Shown: piece by piece, positions 6,205 to 12,463 of the stretch | Position numbering within the stretch: the first letter of the stretch is position 1 | Layout of the letters: the number at the start of each line of letters is the position of its first letter | Source: an uncultured Clostridia bacterium | GTDB lineage: Bacteria > Bacillota > Clostridia > Lachnospirales > Lachnospiraceae | Direction of reading: 5' to 3' | Assembly: GCA_947304065.1 (NCBI GenBank) | Contig: CAMZAI010000066.1 | Coordinates: forward strand, 1 to 12,463 | DNA length: 12,463 nucleotides | The notes under the pieces: model-generated | Seen by the model: the letters and a program-made list of their open reading frames with translations, nothing else | Database searches by the model: none | Told to the model about the DNA's origin: nothing | Position numbers and translations under genes: made by a program

Positions 6205-7674
6205 ATGAAAAACTTAAAGAAACTGGTGTTACTGCATTCAAACGACATGCACGGTGATTTCCTTGCGGAGAATGTCGACGCGAACCTGGTCGGAGGCGTT
6301 TCGATGCTTTCGGGCTACATCAACAAGGTTCGTCAGGAAGAAGAGAATGTGATCTATGCGATCGCGGGCGATATGTTCCGCGGCTCGATCATTGACTCGG
6401 AATTCCAGGGCATTTCCACGATCGAGATCATGAACATGCTCGGCCCCGATATCGTAACGCTAGGCAACCATGAGGTTGACTACGGTGTAGCTCATCTGCT
6501 CTTCCTCGAGAAGTGCGCGAATTTCCCGATCGTTAACGCAAACCTGCATATTTCCACCAACCATGCGCGTCTCTTCAACCCCTGCAAAGTGCTTGAGGTA
6601 GGCGGAATGAAGATTCTCTTCATCGGTATCCTTACCGAGAATGTTATCGCGCAGTGCAAGACCGACGGTCTGATCGGAACCTTCGTTAATATCGAAGATG
6701 CGGCAGAGGAAGTCGGCAGGATCTGCAATACCTACAACGCGATCGATATCGATTTCACGGTTCTCCTTACGCATATCGGCTTCGAAGAGGACAAGAAGCT
6801 GGCTGCGATGCTCGATCCCGCATGGGGCGTTGACGTGATCATCGGCGGTCATTCGCATACTTTCATTGACGAGCCCGCTGTTGTAAACGGCATCCCGATC
6901 GTTCAGGCGGGAACCGGTACCGACCAGATCGGCCGCTTTGACATCATTGTAAATACCGACGACAACTGCATCGAATCCTACAGCTGGAAGCCCATTCCGA
7001 TCAATTCGGAAACCTGCCCCAGAGACGAAGCGATCGAGCAGATCATCGGCAATTACAAGCATCGCACCGATGAAAAGTACGGCCGCATAATCACCAAGTT
7101 CGTAAGACAGCTCACACATCCCACAAGGATCCGTGAGACCGAGCTCGGCGATCTGTTCAGCGATGTTCTGAAGGAGGCTCTCGGCGTTGATATATTCCTG
7201 CTCGGTTCGGGAAGCATCAGAAACGAACAGCTCGGGCCCATCGTTACAAAGGGCGATTTAAACGAGTGCTTCCCTTACGACGACGCCGTTCATATGGTTT
7301 ATGTTACGGGCGCTCAGCTGAAGCACATGATCAAATTCATGCTCCGCGACAGCGTATTCGCAGGCGAGCACTGCGAGTTCTACCAGCTCTCGAAGGGACT
7401 TGTGGTTGAATACGATCAGGCTACGCATACTTTCCTCAGATTTGAGTTTGAGGAACAGCCCGTTGAGGATGAGCATGTATTCACGCTCGGACTTCAGCAT
7501 TTCCACTACCTGAACGTCAAGGGCTCCTTCGACATTACACTTGAGGAACTCAGAAAGAACCGTCCCGACAGAGTGGTTTCGACATCCTGCACGCAGGTTA
7601 TCGAGGAGGCTCTTCTTGCCGGACAGCATCAGAACGCAAGCGGAGAGGGAAGGCTTATTCTCCATCTTGTATAA
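6205..7674 (+). CDS. 5'-nucleotidase / metallophosphatase family protein, cytosolic (YunD-like)
   Basis: A 489-residue two-domain phosphohydrolase. The metallophosphatase domain shows all the metal-binding blocks: Asn-Asp-Met-His-Gly-Asp (Asp14, His16), Ala-Gly-Asp (Asp56), Gly-Asn-His-Glu (87-90), Leu-Thr-His (His190) and Gly-Gly-His-Ser-His-Thr (214-219). The C-terminal 5'-nucleotidase domain (about 295-460) has Gly-Asp-Leu-Phe-Ser-Asp, Gly-Ser-Gly-Ser-Ile-Arg (334-339) and Phe-Pro-Tyr-Asp-Asp (356-360). Family members hydrolyse nucleoside monophosphates, UDP-sugars or cyclic nucleotides; the substrate cannot be read here. Most homologues are exported, but this one begins directly at the first beta strand with no signal peptide, so it should act in the cytosol. 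The start at 6205 has AAAGGAG 7 bases upstream. An in-frame ATG at 6142 would add 21 Arg-rich residues and lies inside the inverted repeat, so it was not used. Confidence 0.85.
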   Translation: MKNLKKLVLLHSNDMHGDFLAENVDANLVGGVSMLSGYINKVRQEEENVIYAIAGDMFRGSIIDSEFQGISTIEIMNMLGPDIVTLGNHEVDYGVAHLLFLEKCANFPIVNANLHISTNHARLFNPCKVLEVGGMKILFIGILTENVIAQCKTDGLIGTFVNIEDAAEEVGRICNTYNAIDIDFTVLLTHIGFEEDKKLAAMLDPAWGVDVIIGGHSHTFIDEPAVVNGIPIVQAGTGTDQIGRFDIIVNTDDNCIESYSWKPIPINSETCPRDEAIEQIIGNYKHRTDEKYGRIITKFVRQLTHPTRIRETELGDLFSDVLKEALGVDIFLLGSGSIRNEQLGPIVTKGDLNECFPYDDAVHMVYVTGAQLKHMIKFMLRDSVFAGEHCEFYQLSKGLVVEYDQATHTFLRFEFEEQPVEDEHVFTLGLQHFHYLNVKGSFDITLEELRKNRPDRVVSTSCTQVIEEALLAGQHQNASGEGRLILHLV

Positions 7675-7682
7675 ATATTCGG

Positions 7683-7711
7683 TTGACAAAACGCCCGCGT
7701 ATCATTACTGT
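7683..7711 (+). promoter_or_regulatory. Probable promoter for azlCD
   Basis: A perfect -35 hexamer TTGACA (7683-7688) is followed after 17 bases by TACTGT (7706-7711), a weak -10 matching three consensus positions. It lies in the 69-base gap before azlC, about 30 bases upstream of its start codon. No terminator for the nucleotidase gene is visible in this gap. Confidence 0.4.
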
Positions 7712-7743
7712 GAAAGAAAATGATTCGGAAGAGGTAATAACAC

Positions 7744-8442
7744 GTGAACGGCTTCGTTAAGGGTTTGAGGGACGGGATCCCGATCGCACTCGGGTATCTG
7801 GCGGTTTCATTTTCCTTCGGCATCCTGGGCGTAAAATACGGTCTCAGCGTAGGCGAGACCGTGATAATTTCCATGACCAATCTGACTTCGGCGGGACAGT
7901 TCGCCGGGGTCGGCATCATAGCGGCAGGCGGATCTTACATTGAGATGTTCATATCCCAGCTTGTGATCAATCTGCGCTATTCGCTGATGTCGATCTCACT
8001 GTCCCAGAAGGTTGACAAAGATTTCGGGACACCGGCCAGACTTGCGCTGGGCTTTGCGGTGACGGACGAGATATTCGCGGTGGCGTCGGGACAGAAGGAA
8101 GAAGTCTCGAAGAAGTATTTCCTGGGGCTTGCGACCCTGCCGTATTTCGGCTGGGCTGTCGGCACGCTGCTCGGAGGACTCAGTCATAATCTGCTCCCGC
8201 AGCGGATATGCACCGCGCTCGGCGTCGCACTCTACGGAATGTTCGTAGCGATAGTCGTCCCCGCGGTGAAAAAAGCCCGGAGCGTGGCTGTGGTGGCCGC
8301 TGTTGCGGCGGTACTCAGCTGTCTGCTCTACTGGCAGCCGTGGCTTGATATTTCGTCGGGATTCAGTGTGATCATATGCGCTGTCGCCGCATCGGCGGTC
8401 GGCGCGGCAGTGTTCCCCGTCGCTGAGGAGGAGAGGTCATGA
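7744..8442 (+). CDS. azlC: AzlC family branched-chain amino acid permease, large subunit
   Basis: A 232-residue membrane protein, the usual AzlC length. Family hallmarks are the N-terminal Gly-Leu-Arg-Asp-Gly-Ile-Pro-Ile-Ala-Leu-Gly-Tyr segment, Ser-Phe-Ser-Phe-Gly, Thr-Ser-Ala-Gly-Gln-Phe-Ala-Gly (48-55), Asn-Leu-Arg-Tyr-Ser-Leu-Met-Ser (76-83) and Phe-Ala-Val-Thr-Asp-Glu-Ile-Phe-Ala. With AzlD it forms an exporter for branched-chain amino acids or their analogues. Translation begins at a GTG at 7744; GGAAGAGGT lies about 8 bases upstream and the next codons match the conserved N-terminus. The final codons overlap azlD by ATGA. In other Firmicutes the pair is often Lrp-family regulated, but no regulator gene is present here. 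Confidence 0.9.
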   Translation: MNGFVKGLRDGIPIALGYLAVSFSFGILGVKYGLSVGETVIISMTNLTSAGQFAGVGIIAAGGSYIEMFISQLVINLRYSLMSISLSQKVDKDFGTPARLALGFAVTDEIFAVASGQKEEVSKKYFLGLATLPYFGWAVGTLLGGLSHNLLPQRICTALGVALYGMFVAIVVPAVKKARSVAVVAAVAAVLSCLLYWQPWLDISSGFSVIICAVAASAVGAAVFPVAEEERS

Positions 8443-8744
8443 AAGGCAATTATTTGATCTATATTGCAGTCATGGCCCTTACGACATATGCCGTAAGGGC
8501 TTTGCCTTTTACTGCGTTCGCAGGGAAGATAAAGAACCGTTTCTTCAAGTCTTTTCTGTACTACGTTCCTTATGCGGTGCTTACCGCGATGACGCTGCCC
8601 GCGATACTCTATTCGACCGGTAATATCATATCGGCGGCTGTGGGGCTCGCGATAGCCGTGGTTTTGTCGATCATGGAAAAGGATCTGATGACCGTTGCGC
8701 TTTTCTCCTGCATCGGAGTTTATTTGGCGGAATGGCTGATCTGA
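8439..8744 (+). CDS. azlD: AzlD family branched-chain amino acid transport protein, small subunit
   Basis: A 101-residue membrane protein of typical AzlD size. Hydrophobic segments lie at about 4-20, 40-60, 62-82 and 84-100. The Thr-Tyr-Ala-Val-Arg-Ala-Leu-Pro-Phe motif (15-23) and Tyr-Val-Pro-Tyr-Ala-Val-Leu-Thr-Ala-Met-Thr (41-51) are characteristic of the family. Its ATG overlaps the azlC stop, with GAGGAG upstream inside azlC, so the two subunits are probably made by coupled translation in a fixed ratio. It partners AzlC in branched-chain amino acid efflux. Confidence 0.9.
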   Translation: MKGNYLIYIAVMALTTYAVRALPFTAFAGKIKNRFFKSFLYYVPYAVLTAMTLPAILYSTGNIISAAVGLAIAVVLSIMEKDLMTVALFSCIGVYLAEWLI

Positions 8745-8757
8745 TGTTTTGTGCATT

Positions 8758-8775
8758 GTCCCGCGGGGGCGGGAC
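8758..8775 (+). promoter_or_regulatory. GC-rich stem-loop abutting the ABC-F ribosome-binding site
   Basis: GTCCCGC (8758-8764), loop GGGG, GCGGGAC (8769-8775): a perfect 7-bp stem whose last base is next to the GGAG (8776-8779) used by the ABC-F gene. It is not followed by a T-run, so it is a poor terminator. Its position suggests an effect on translation initiation or mRNA 5' stability; this is inference. It is the main feature of the 42-base azlD to ABC-F gap. Confidence 0.5.
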
Positions 8776-8786
8776 GGAGTGATATT

Positions 8787-10691
8787 ATGCTGTATAAGAT
8801 AAATAATCTGACGGTCTTTCTGGGCGGAAACGAGATACTCTCGCATATCGATTTCGAGATCCGCGGAACGGAAAAGATCGCTATAACGGGACGCAACGGC
8901 GCGGGCAAGACCACGCTGCTGCGTTTTATTGCAGGTGAGCTTGAAGCCGAAAGGGACGATACGAGGACCGCGCCGGTCGTGGAGACCGCAAGGGCGCTCA
9001 GTATCGGGTATCTCAAGCAGACGGCAGCCGCGGATGCGGAGCGCACCGTAGAAGAGATCTGCACGGTCGACTGCCCCGGGTCCGAGGAATGGGAGTTTGA
9101 CAGGCTGTTTACGGGCTTCGGATTTGCGAAGGACGATAAGGAAAAGAAGCTTAATGAGTTCTCGGGCGGCGAGCAGACCAAGATATCGATGATCCGTCTG
9201 CTTCTGTCAAAGCCCGATATTCTGCTGCTCGACGAGCCCACGAACCATCTGGACATGAAGGCGGTCGAGTGGCTCGAAGAGTATCTGCGAGGTTATGAGA
9301 AGGCGGTTGTTTTTGTCACGCATGACCGCTTTTTTATGGACAAGGTCGCGGATGTCGTATACGAGACAGAGAATAAAAAGACGGTGCGGTATCCGGGCAA
9401 TTATACGCATTTCAGGGAGGAGAAGCAGAAGCGCACCGAACAGGCGCTGAAGGCCTGGGAGAGGAACGAGAAGGAGCGCAGACGCCTCGAGAACCTGATA
9501 CTCAAATACAGGAACAAGTCGAACAAGGCGGCCTTTGCGCGTTCGCGCAGATCCATCCTCGAACGCACGGAGAAGCTTGAAAAGCCGCATCCCGATACAG
9601 CGAGGATATATCCCGGACAGATCGTGCCGGCAGATCCGGGCGCGAAGTGGGTGGTCGACGCCGAGCACCTTAAATGCGGCTACAGGACCTCATCGGACAG
9701 CAGGCAGGATCCGGAGCCTGAGACCGGAAAAAAGGCGGTGATCGAGCTCTCGATCAAACTTAAGCGCGGCTCCAAGGTCGCGATCGTCGGAGACAACGGT
9801 TCGGGCAAGTCCACTTTCCTTAAGACCGTTGCGGGGCTTTTAAAGCCGCTGGACGGCAAATGCACGATAGGCAACCGCGTGGAGATCGGATATTTCGACC
9901 AGATGAGCGCGGCGATCGATTCGGAAAAGACGGTATTCGAGCATTTTTCGGAGAAATTTCCGGGCATGCTCGAGAAGGACGCGCGAAAGACGCTCGGACT
10001 CTACCTGTTCGGAGGCGCGAACGCGCAGAAAAAGGTAAATGCGCTCTCGGGCGGCGAAAAGGCGCGCCTCGTACTCGCGGAGATCCTTACGGCGGCGCCG
10101 AATTTCCTGATCCTTGACGAACCCACGAACCATATGGACATCGAGGCATGCGAGACGCTGGAATCCGCTTTCAGGGCGTATAAAGGCACGATACTCTTCG
10201 TATCGCACGACAGATACCTGATAGGCAGGCTCGCCGAATCATTCTACATTTTCGAGGACGGAAAGGCGCTTTATTATCCTTTCGATTACGCGCATTATCT
10301 TGAGAGGCTCGAAAGGCTATCGACCGCGCGCAGGATCAACGTAAACACCGGCATCCCCGAGATGAAGCAGAGTTCCGCGAAGGACATACAGAGCGAGATC
10401 ATGGGACTCGTTTCGGCAGAAGACGCCGCGATTATAGCAAAATTAAAAGCCGTTCCCAAAAAGGAACGGCATGAGATAGGCTTTGCGAACGAAGACGAGG
10501 CCTATAACGACTGGCAGCTCCGTATGGCCGAGGAGGCACTCGAAGCCGCCCGCCAAAAGCTGGAAGACGCTGACGACTTCGATTCATACGAAGCTGCTCT
10601 GAAAGGATTATCCGAAGAGGAAATTGCCTGGTACAGCGTTTATTCTGTTACGGCATCGGGAACGCCCACAACCGGATCGTCCAGTCTGTAA
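8787..10691 (+). CDS. ABC-F family ATPase (two cassettes, no membrane domain)
   Basis: A 634-residue soluble protein with two ATPase cassettes. Cassette 1: Walker A Gly-Arg-Asn-Gly-Ala-Gly-Lys-Thr (35-42), signature Phe-Ser-Gly-Gly-Glu (125-129), Walker B with Glu150, switch His179. Cassette 2: Walker A Gly-Asp-Asn-Gly-Ser-Gly-Lys-Ser (335-342), signature Leu-Ser-Gly-Gly-Glu (420-424), Glu445, His474. The interdomain linker (about 208-270) is highly charged and contains Tyr-Arg-Asn-Lys-Ser-Asn-Lys-Ala (241-248), the tRNA-facing motif of ABC-F proteins. The family acts on the ribosome as translation factors or antibiotic-protection proteins; which applies here cannot be told. Start 8787 has GGAG 7 bases upstream; a GTG at 8751 would put the hairpin in the coding region. 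The last 17 residues, Ser/Thr-rich and unlike the charged region before them, come from overlap with the convergent vWA gene. Confidence 0.88.
   Translation: MLYKINNLTVFLGGNEILSHIDFEIRGTEKIAITGRNGAGKTTLLRFIAGELEAERDDTRTAPVVETARALSIGYLKQTAAADAERTVEEICTVDCPGSEEWEFDRLFTGFGFAKDDKEKKLNEFSGGEQTKISMIRLLLSKPDILLLDEPTNHLDMKAVEWLEEYLRGYEKAVVFVTHDRFFMDKVADVVYETENKKTVRYPGNYTHFREEKQKRTEQALKAWERNEKERRRLENLILKYRNKSNKAAFARSRRSILERTEKLEKPHPDTARIYPGQIVPADPGAKWVVDAEHLKCGYRTSSDSRQDPEPETGKKAVIELSIKLKRGSKVAIVGDNGSGKSTFLKTVAGLLKPLDGKCTIGNRVEIGYFDQMSAAIDSEKTVFEHFSEKFPGMLEKDARKTLGLYLFGGANAQKKVNALSGGEKARLVLAEILTAAPNFLILDEPTNHMDIEACETLESAFRAYKGTILFVSHDRYLIGRLAESFYIFEDGKALYYPFDYAHYLERLERLSTARRINVNTGIPEMKQSSAKDIQSEIMGLVSAEDAAIIAKLKAVPKKERHEIGFANEDEAYNDWQLRMAEEALEAARQKLEDADDFDSYEAALKGLSEEEIAWYSVYSVTASGTPTTGSSSL
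10439..10470 (-). terminator. Intrinsic terminator for the vWA gene, inside the ABC-F coding region
   Basis: Read on the - strand: GCCGTTCC (10470-10463), loop of six bases TTTTTG, GGAACGGC (10456-10449), then TTTTAATTTT (10448-10439). An 8-bp GC-rich stem plus a T-rich tail is the standard intrinsic terminator form. On the + strand the stem is followed by ATGAGATAGG, so it should not stop ABC-F transcription. It lies 169 bases beyond the stop of the vWA gene and within ABC-F codons about 551-561. Confidence 0.75.
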
Positions 10692-12463
10692 ATATAATCA
10701 AGTGAGGCGTCGGTGATGCATTCTTCGCTCTCGAGCGCGTCGATGAGCGCGAACAGCTCGGCGTCGGGCAGCTCGATAGCTGTCCGGAGCGCATAAGCAT
10801 CGATGCTGTCGTAATCGTACATGATCGAAAGACCGTAGTCCGAATACTTTGCGCAGATCGCTTCAACCATCTCTCTGGTGGTGCCTTCGACAACGCTTAT
10901 GATAACGGTCGAGTTCGAATGCTCGGGATACCAGGGATCGATGGGATCTATGGGTTCAATGGGATCGATGATCGGATCGGTAGGATCGATTATCGGATAA
11001 GGGTAATCAGTGATCGGAGGGAATTCGGTAGGCTCCGGCTTCTCGGGGATCACTGCGGGTACGGCTGCCTTTGCCACGCCGGTCAGATACTCGTCGATCA
11101 GTCTTACGAGAAGATCGCAGAGCTGCTCAACAACATACTCGCCGATGGTGGGAGTGATGTGCGAACCGCCGATACCGCTGTCGTCGGTAAGGAAAGTGTA
11201 GGTTCCGCCCGTTACCATGGCAAATGTTCTGAGAAGGAACTCGGTGGTCTTATCCACGCCGCTCGAAGCAACGGGGATCACGCGGATGCCCTTAAGCACC
11301 GCATCCTGAAGGGTAGATGCGAGGCTTTCGCGAATGGTCTGTGTGTTGTGGGGCGGAGCGTCGAGTACGAGGAACATGAGCTTTACGGCGTCCTCTGACC
11401 ACTCGTGATTGTTGACCGCATCTTCGAGCGCCAGCTCAACCGCTTCTTCATAGTCTCCGCCGCCGTCGGCGTACTCAGCCTTCAGGGCCTTCAGCTCTTC
11501 GTCGATATTCGCGCTGAAAGGATACGAACGAACGATATATGTATCTTCCATGTCGCGGTAGAAGTTCACGCTGAGCCTTAACGTAAGGTTGGGGTTATTG
11601 TTCTTAACGCGTGTGATCACGTCTTCAAGTTCTGTCTGCAGATATTCAAGCTCATCCCACATCGAACCGGTGGTATCGATCATGAACATCAGGTCAAGTG
11701 CCTTGGGAACGGGAGCGAAGCTTCCGAAAGAGAGCTCTATAACGGCGTTCTCATCGAGATCGGCGCTTGTTACCGCGTAATCGAACTCATCCTGTCCGTA
11801 AGTCACCTTTATCGAAGCGGGAGCACCGCTGTCGCCGAGGACATTATAGTAAACGTAAGCCATGCCGGCGCTGTCGGTGCGGCAGGTCCAGCGAAGCGAA
11901 CCGTCGGCCGAGAAAACCTTAACAACGGCATTGGCCATGGCGTTGCCGTCCGCGCATACCGCATGGATCACGAGACGGCCGAAAGGAGTAAGGCTCCAGT
12001 CGCGGAAATACTTTCCGAAATCGTCGTCCTGTCCGTTGGCGATCAGGGCTTTTAAGAAAGCGTAATTTTTGTTGTCGTTCCACTCACCTGCGGTAAGAAG
12101 CCCTGCCTTGGGAGTGGGGCGGTAATAATCAATGTCAAGATCCGATGTCGAGAAATCGATGTCGCCGTCATAGTCGCCGAAGAACATCGAGCCGTCGCTG
12201 AGACCTTCCGGAGCCATATCCCAGGAACCGCCGTCGCCGATGGCAAACGAGTCGAACACAGCACCGGGAACCGGACTTTCGGCGATCCCTTCGGTTTCTT
12301 TAGCTTTGGATGATGACAGATCGAACTTGGCGATGAGATCACCCAGAGTTGATGACCCGGAGTCATCTGACGAACGGCCTGTGAGGTCGGAAGGACTTAA
12401 GGAAGATTCGTCCGATGAACCTGTCGATCCCATCGAAGGAGCCGCTGTAGCCGCGGGCGTCAT
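10640..12463 (-). CDS. vWA-domain protein with C-terminal subtilase-propeptide-like domain, 5' truncated
   Basis: 607 residues visible; the frame runs off the window, and no signal peptide or lipobox is seen, so the N-terminus is missing. Residues 1-60 are Ser/Asp/Gly-rich and probably disordered, as in surface-protein linkers. Residues about 112-155 resemble a small conserved pre-domain (Trp-Asn-Asp-Asn-Lys-Asn-Tyr). Residues 162-246 look like an Ig-like or carboxypeptidase-regulatory-like beta domain. The vWA domain (about 255-460) has metal-site motif Asp263-Thr-Thr-Gly-Ser267, Gly-Gly-Gly-Asp337-Tyr-Glu-Glu and Leu-Val-Leu-Asp368. A proline-rich Ile-Asp-Pro linker (about 470-515) leads to residues 518-595, which resemble a subtilase propeptide/inhibitor I9 fold. 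Probably a cell-surface protein binding a protein partner through Mg2+/Ca2+; function unknown. Its 3' end overlaps the ABC-F gene by 52 bases. Confidence 0.8.
   Translation of the reverse strand: MTPAATAAPSMGSTGSSDESSLSPSDLTGRSSDDSGSSTLGDLIAKFDLSSSKAKETEGIAESPVPGAVFDSFAIGDGGSWDMAPEGLSDGSMFFGDYDGDIDFSTSDLDIDYYRPTPKAGLLTAGEWNDNKNYAFLKALIANGQDDDFGKYFRDWSLTPFGRLVIHAVCADGNAMANAVVKVFSADGSLRWTCRTDSAGMAYVYYNVLGDSGAPASIKVTYGQDEFDYAVTSADLDENAVIELSFGSFAPVPKALDLMFMIDTTGSMWDELEYLQTELEDVITRVKNNNPNLTLRLSVNFYRDMEDTYIVRSYPFSANIDEELKALKAEYADGGGDYEEAVELALEDAVNNHEWSEDAVKLMFLVLDAPPHNTQTIRESLASTLQDAVLKGIRVIPVASSGVDKTTEFLLRTFAMVTGGTYTFLTDDSGIGGSHITPTIGEYVVEQLCDLLVRLIDEYLTGVAKAAVPAVIPEKPEPTEFPPITDYPYPIIDPTDPIIDPIEPIDPIDPWYPEHSNSTVIISVVEGTTREMVEAICAKYSDYGLSIMYDYDSIDAYALRTAIELPDAELFALIDALESEECITDASLDYIYRLDDPVVGVPDAVTE
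10934..10993 (-). repeat. Degenerate 9-base tandem repeat encoding an Ile-Asp-Pro linker
   Basis: On the - strand this stretch encodes variations of Ile-(Asp/Glu)-Pro and Thr-Asp-Pro (vWA residues 491-510) from GATCGATCC-like units. It joins the vWA domain to the C-terminal domain. Such low-complexity Pro/acidic spacers are common in wall-spanning surface proteins, and the repeats could change length by slippage. Confidence 0.7.

Noticed and set aside
8751..8786. 12-residue extension of the ABC-F protein from a GTG at 8751
   Set aside because: It would translate through the hairpin and the ribosome-binding site of the ATG at 8787, where the conserved N-terminus begins.
10934..10993. Short repeats as a possible CRISPR array or iteron origin
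   Set aside because: The units are degenerate 9-mers in frame with the vWA protein, with no spacers and no replication gene nearby.
10919..11398. + strand open frame opposite the vWA gene
   Set aside because: Its Gly-Ile-Asp-Gly repeats are just the complement of the Ile-Asp-Pro linker; no start signal or recognisable domain.

Overview
The window looks like chromosomal DNA from a Gram-positive Clostridia-type bacterium, plausibly an anaerobic gut or rumen Lachnospiraceae-like organism. This rests on strong purine-rich Shine-Dalgarno sites in front of nearly every gene, tightly packed operons with ATGA overlaps, frequent ATA/AGA/AGG codons in a moderately GC-rich background, and the gene families themselves (7TM histidine-kinase-like sensor, ABC-F ATPase, AzlCD, cell-surface vWA protein). 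The taxonomic placement is inference. No RNA genes, transposases, CRISPR arrays or phage genes were seen. No stretch longer than about 110 bases lies outside a gene.

Layout on the + strand. (1) 3-2453 is a probable operon: the 3' part of an ABC-2 type exporter permease, a cytoplasmic type I L-asparaginase, and a protein with an F5/8-type-C (galactose-binding-like) domain but no signal peptide; the gaps are 15 and 24 bases. (2) 2522-6092 is a three-gene signalling operon. It encodes a 7TM histidine-kinase-like sensor that appears to have lost its kinase residues, a second membrane-anchored histidine kinase with an intact phospho-acceptor His, and a NarL/LuxR-type response regulator. The two sensor genes overlap by ATGA. 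(3) 6205-7674 is a signal-peptide-less 5'-nucleotidase/metallophosphatase, preceded by a perfect 9-bp-stem inverted repeat. (4) 7744-8744 is the azlC-azlD pair for branched-chain amino acid export, with a consensus TTGACA upstream. (5) 8787-10691 is a two-cassette ABC-F ATPase with a GC-rich hairpin directly against its ribosome-binding site.

On the - strand, 12463-10640 holds a large vWA-domain protein, cut at its 5' end by the window edge. It has a disordered N-terminal region, an Ig-like/carboxypeptidase-regulatory-like domain, a vWA domain, an Ile-Asp-Pro repeat linker, and a C-terminal domain resembling a subtilase propeptide. Its 3' end overlaps the ABC-F gene tail to tail by 52 bases. 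The only convincing intrinsic terminator for it lies inside the ABC-F coding sequence.

The most interesting items are the split sensor pair (degenerate 7TM kinase-like protein plus active kinase plus LuxR regulator, with an altered phosphatase motif), the antisense terminator embedded in the ABC-F reading frame, and the vWA plus propeptide-like architecture. No clearly unprecedented multi-gene system is evident; the signalling operon is the best candidate for an under-described one.
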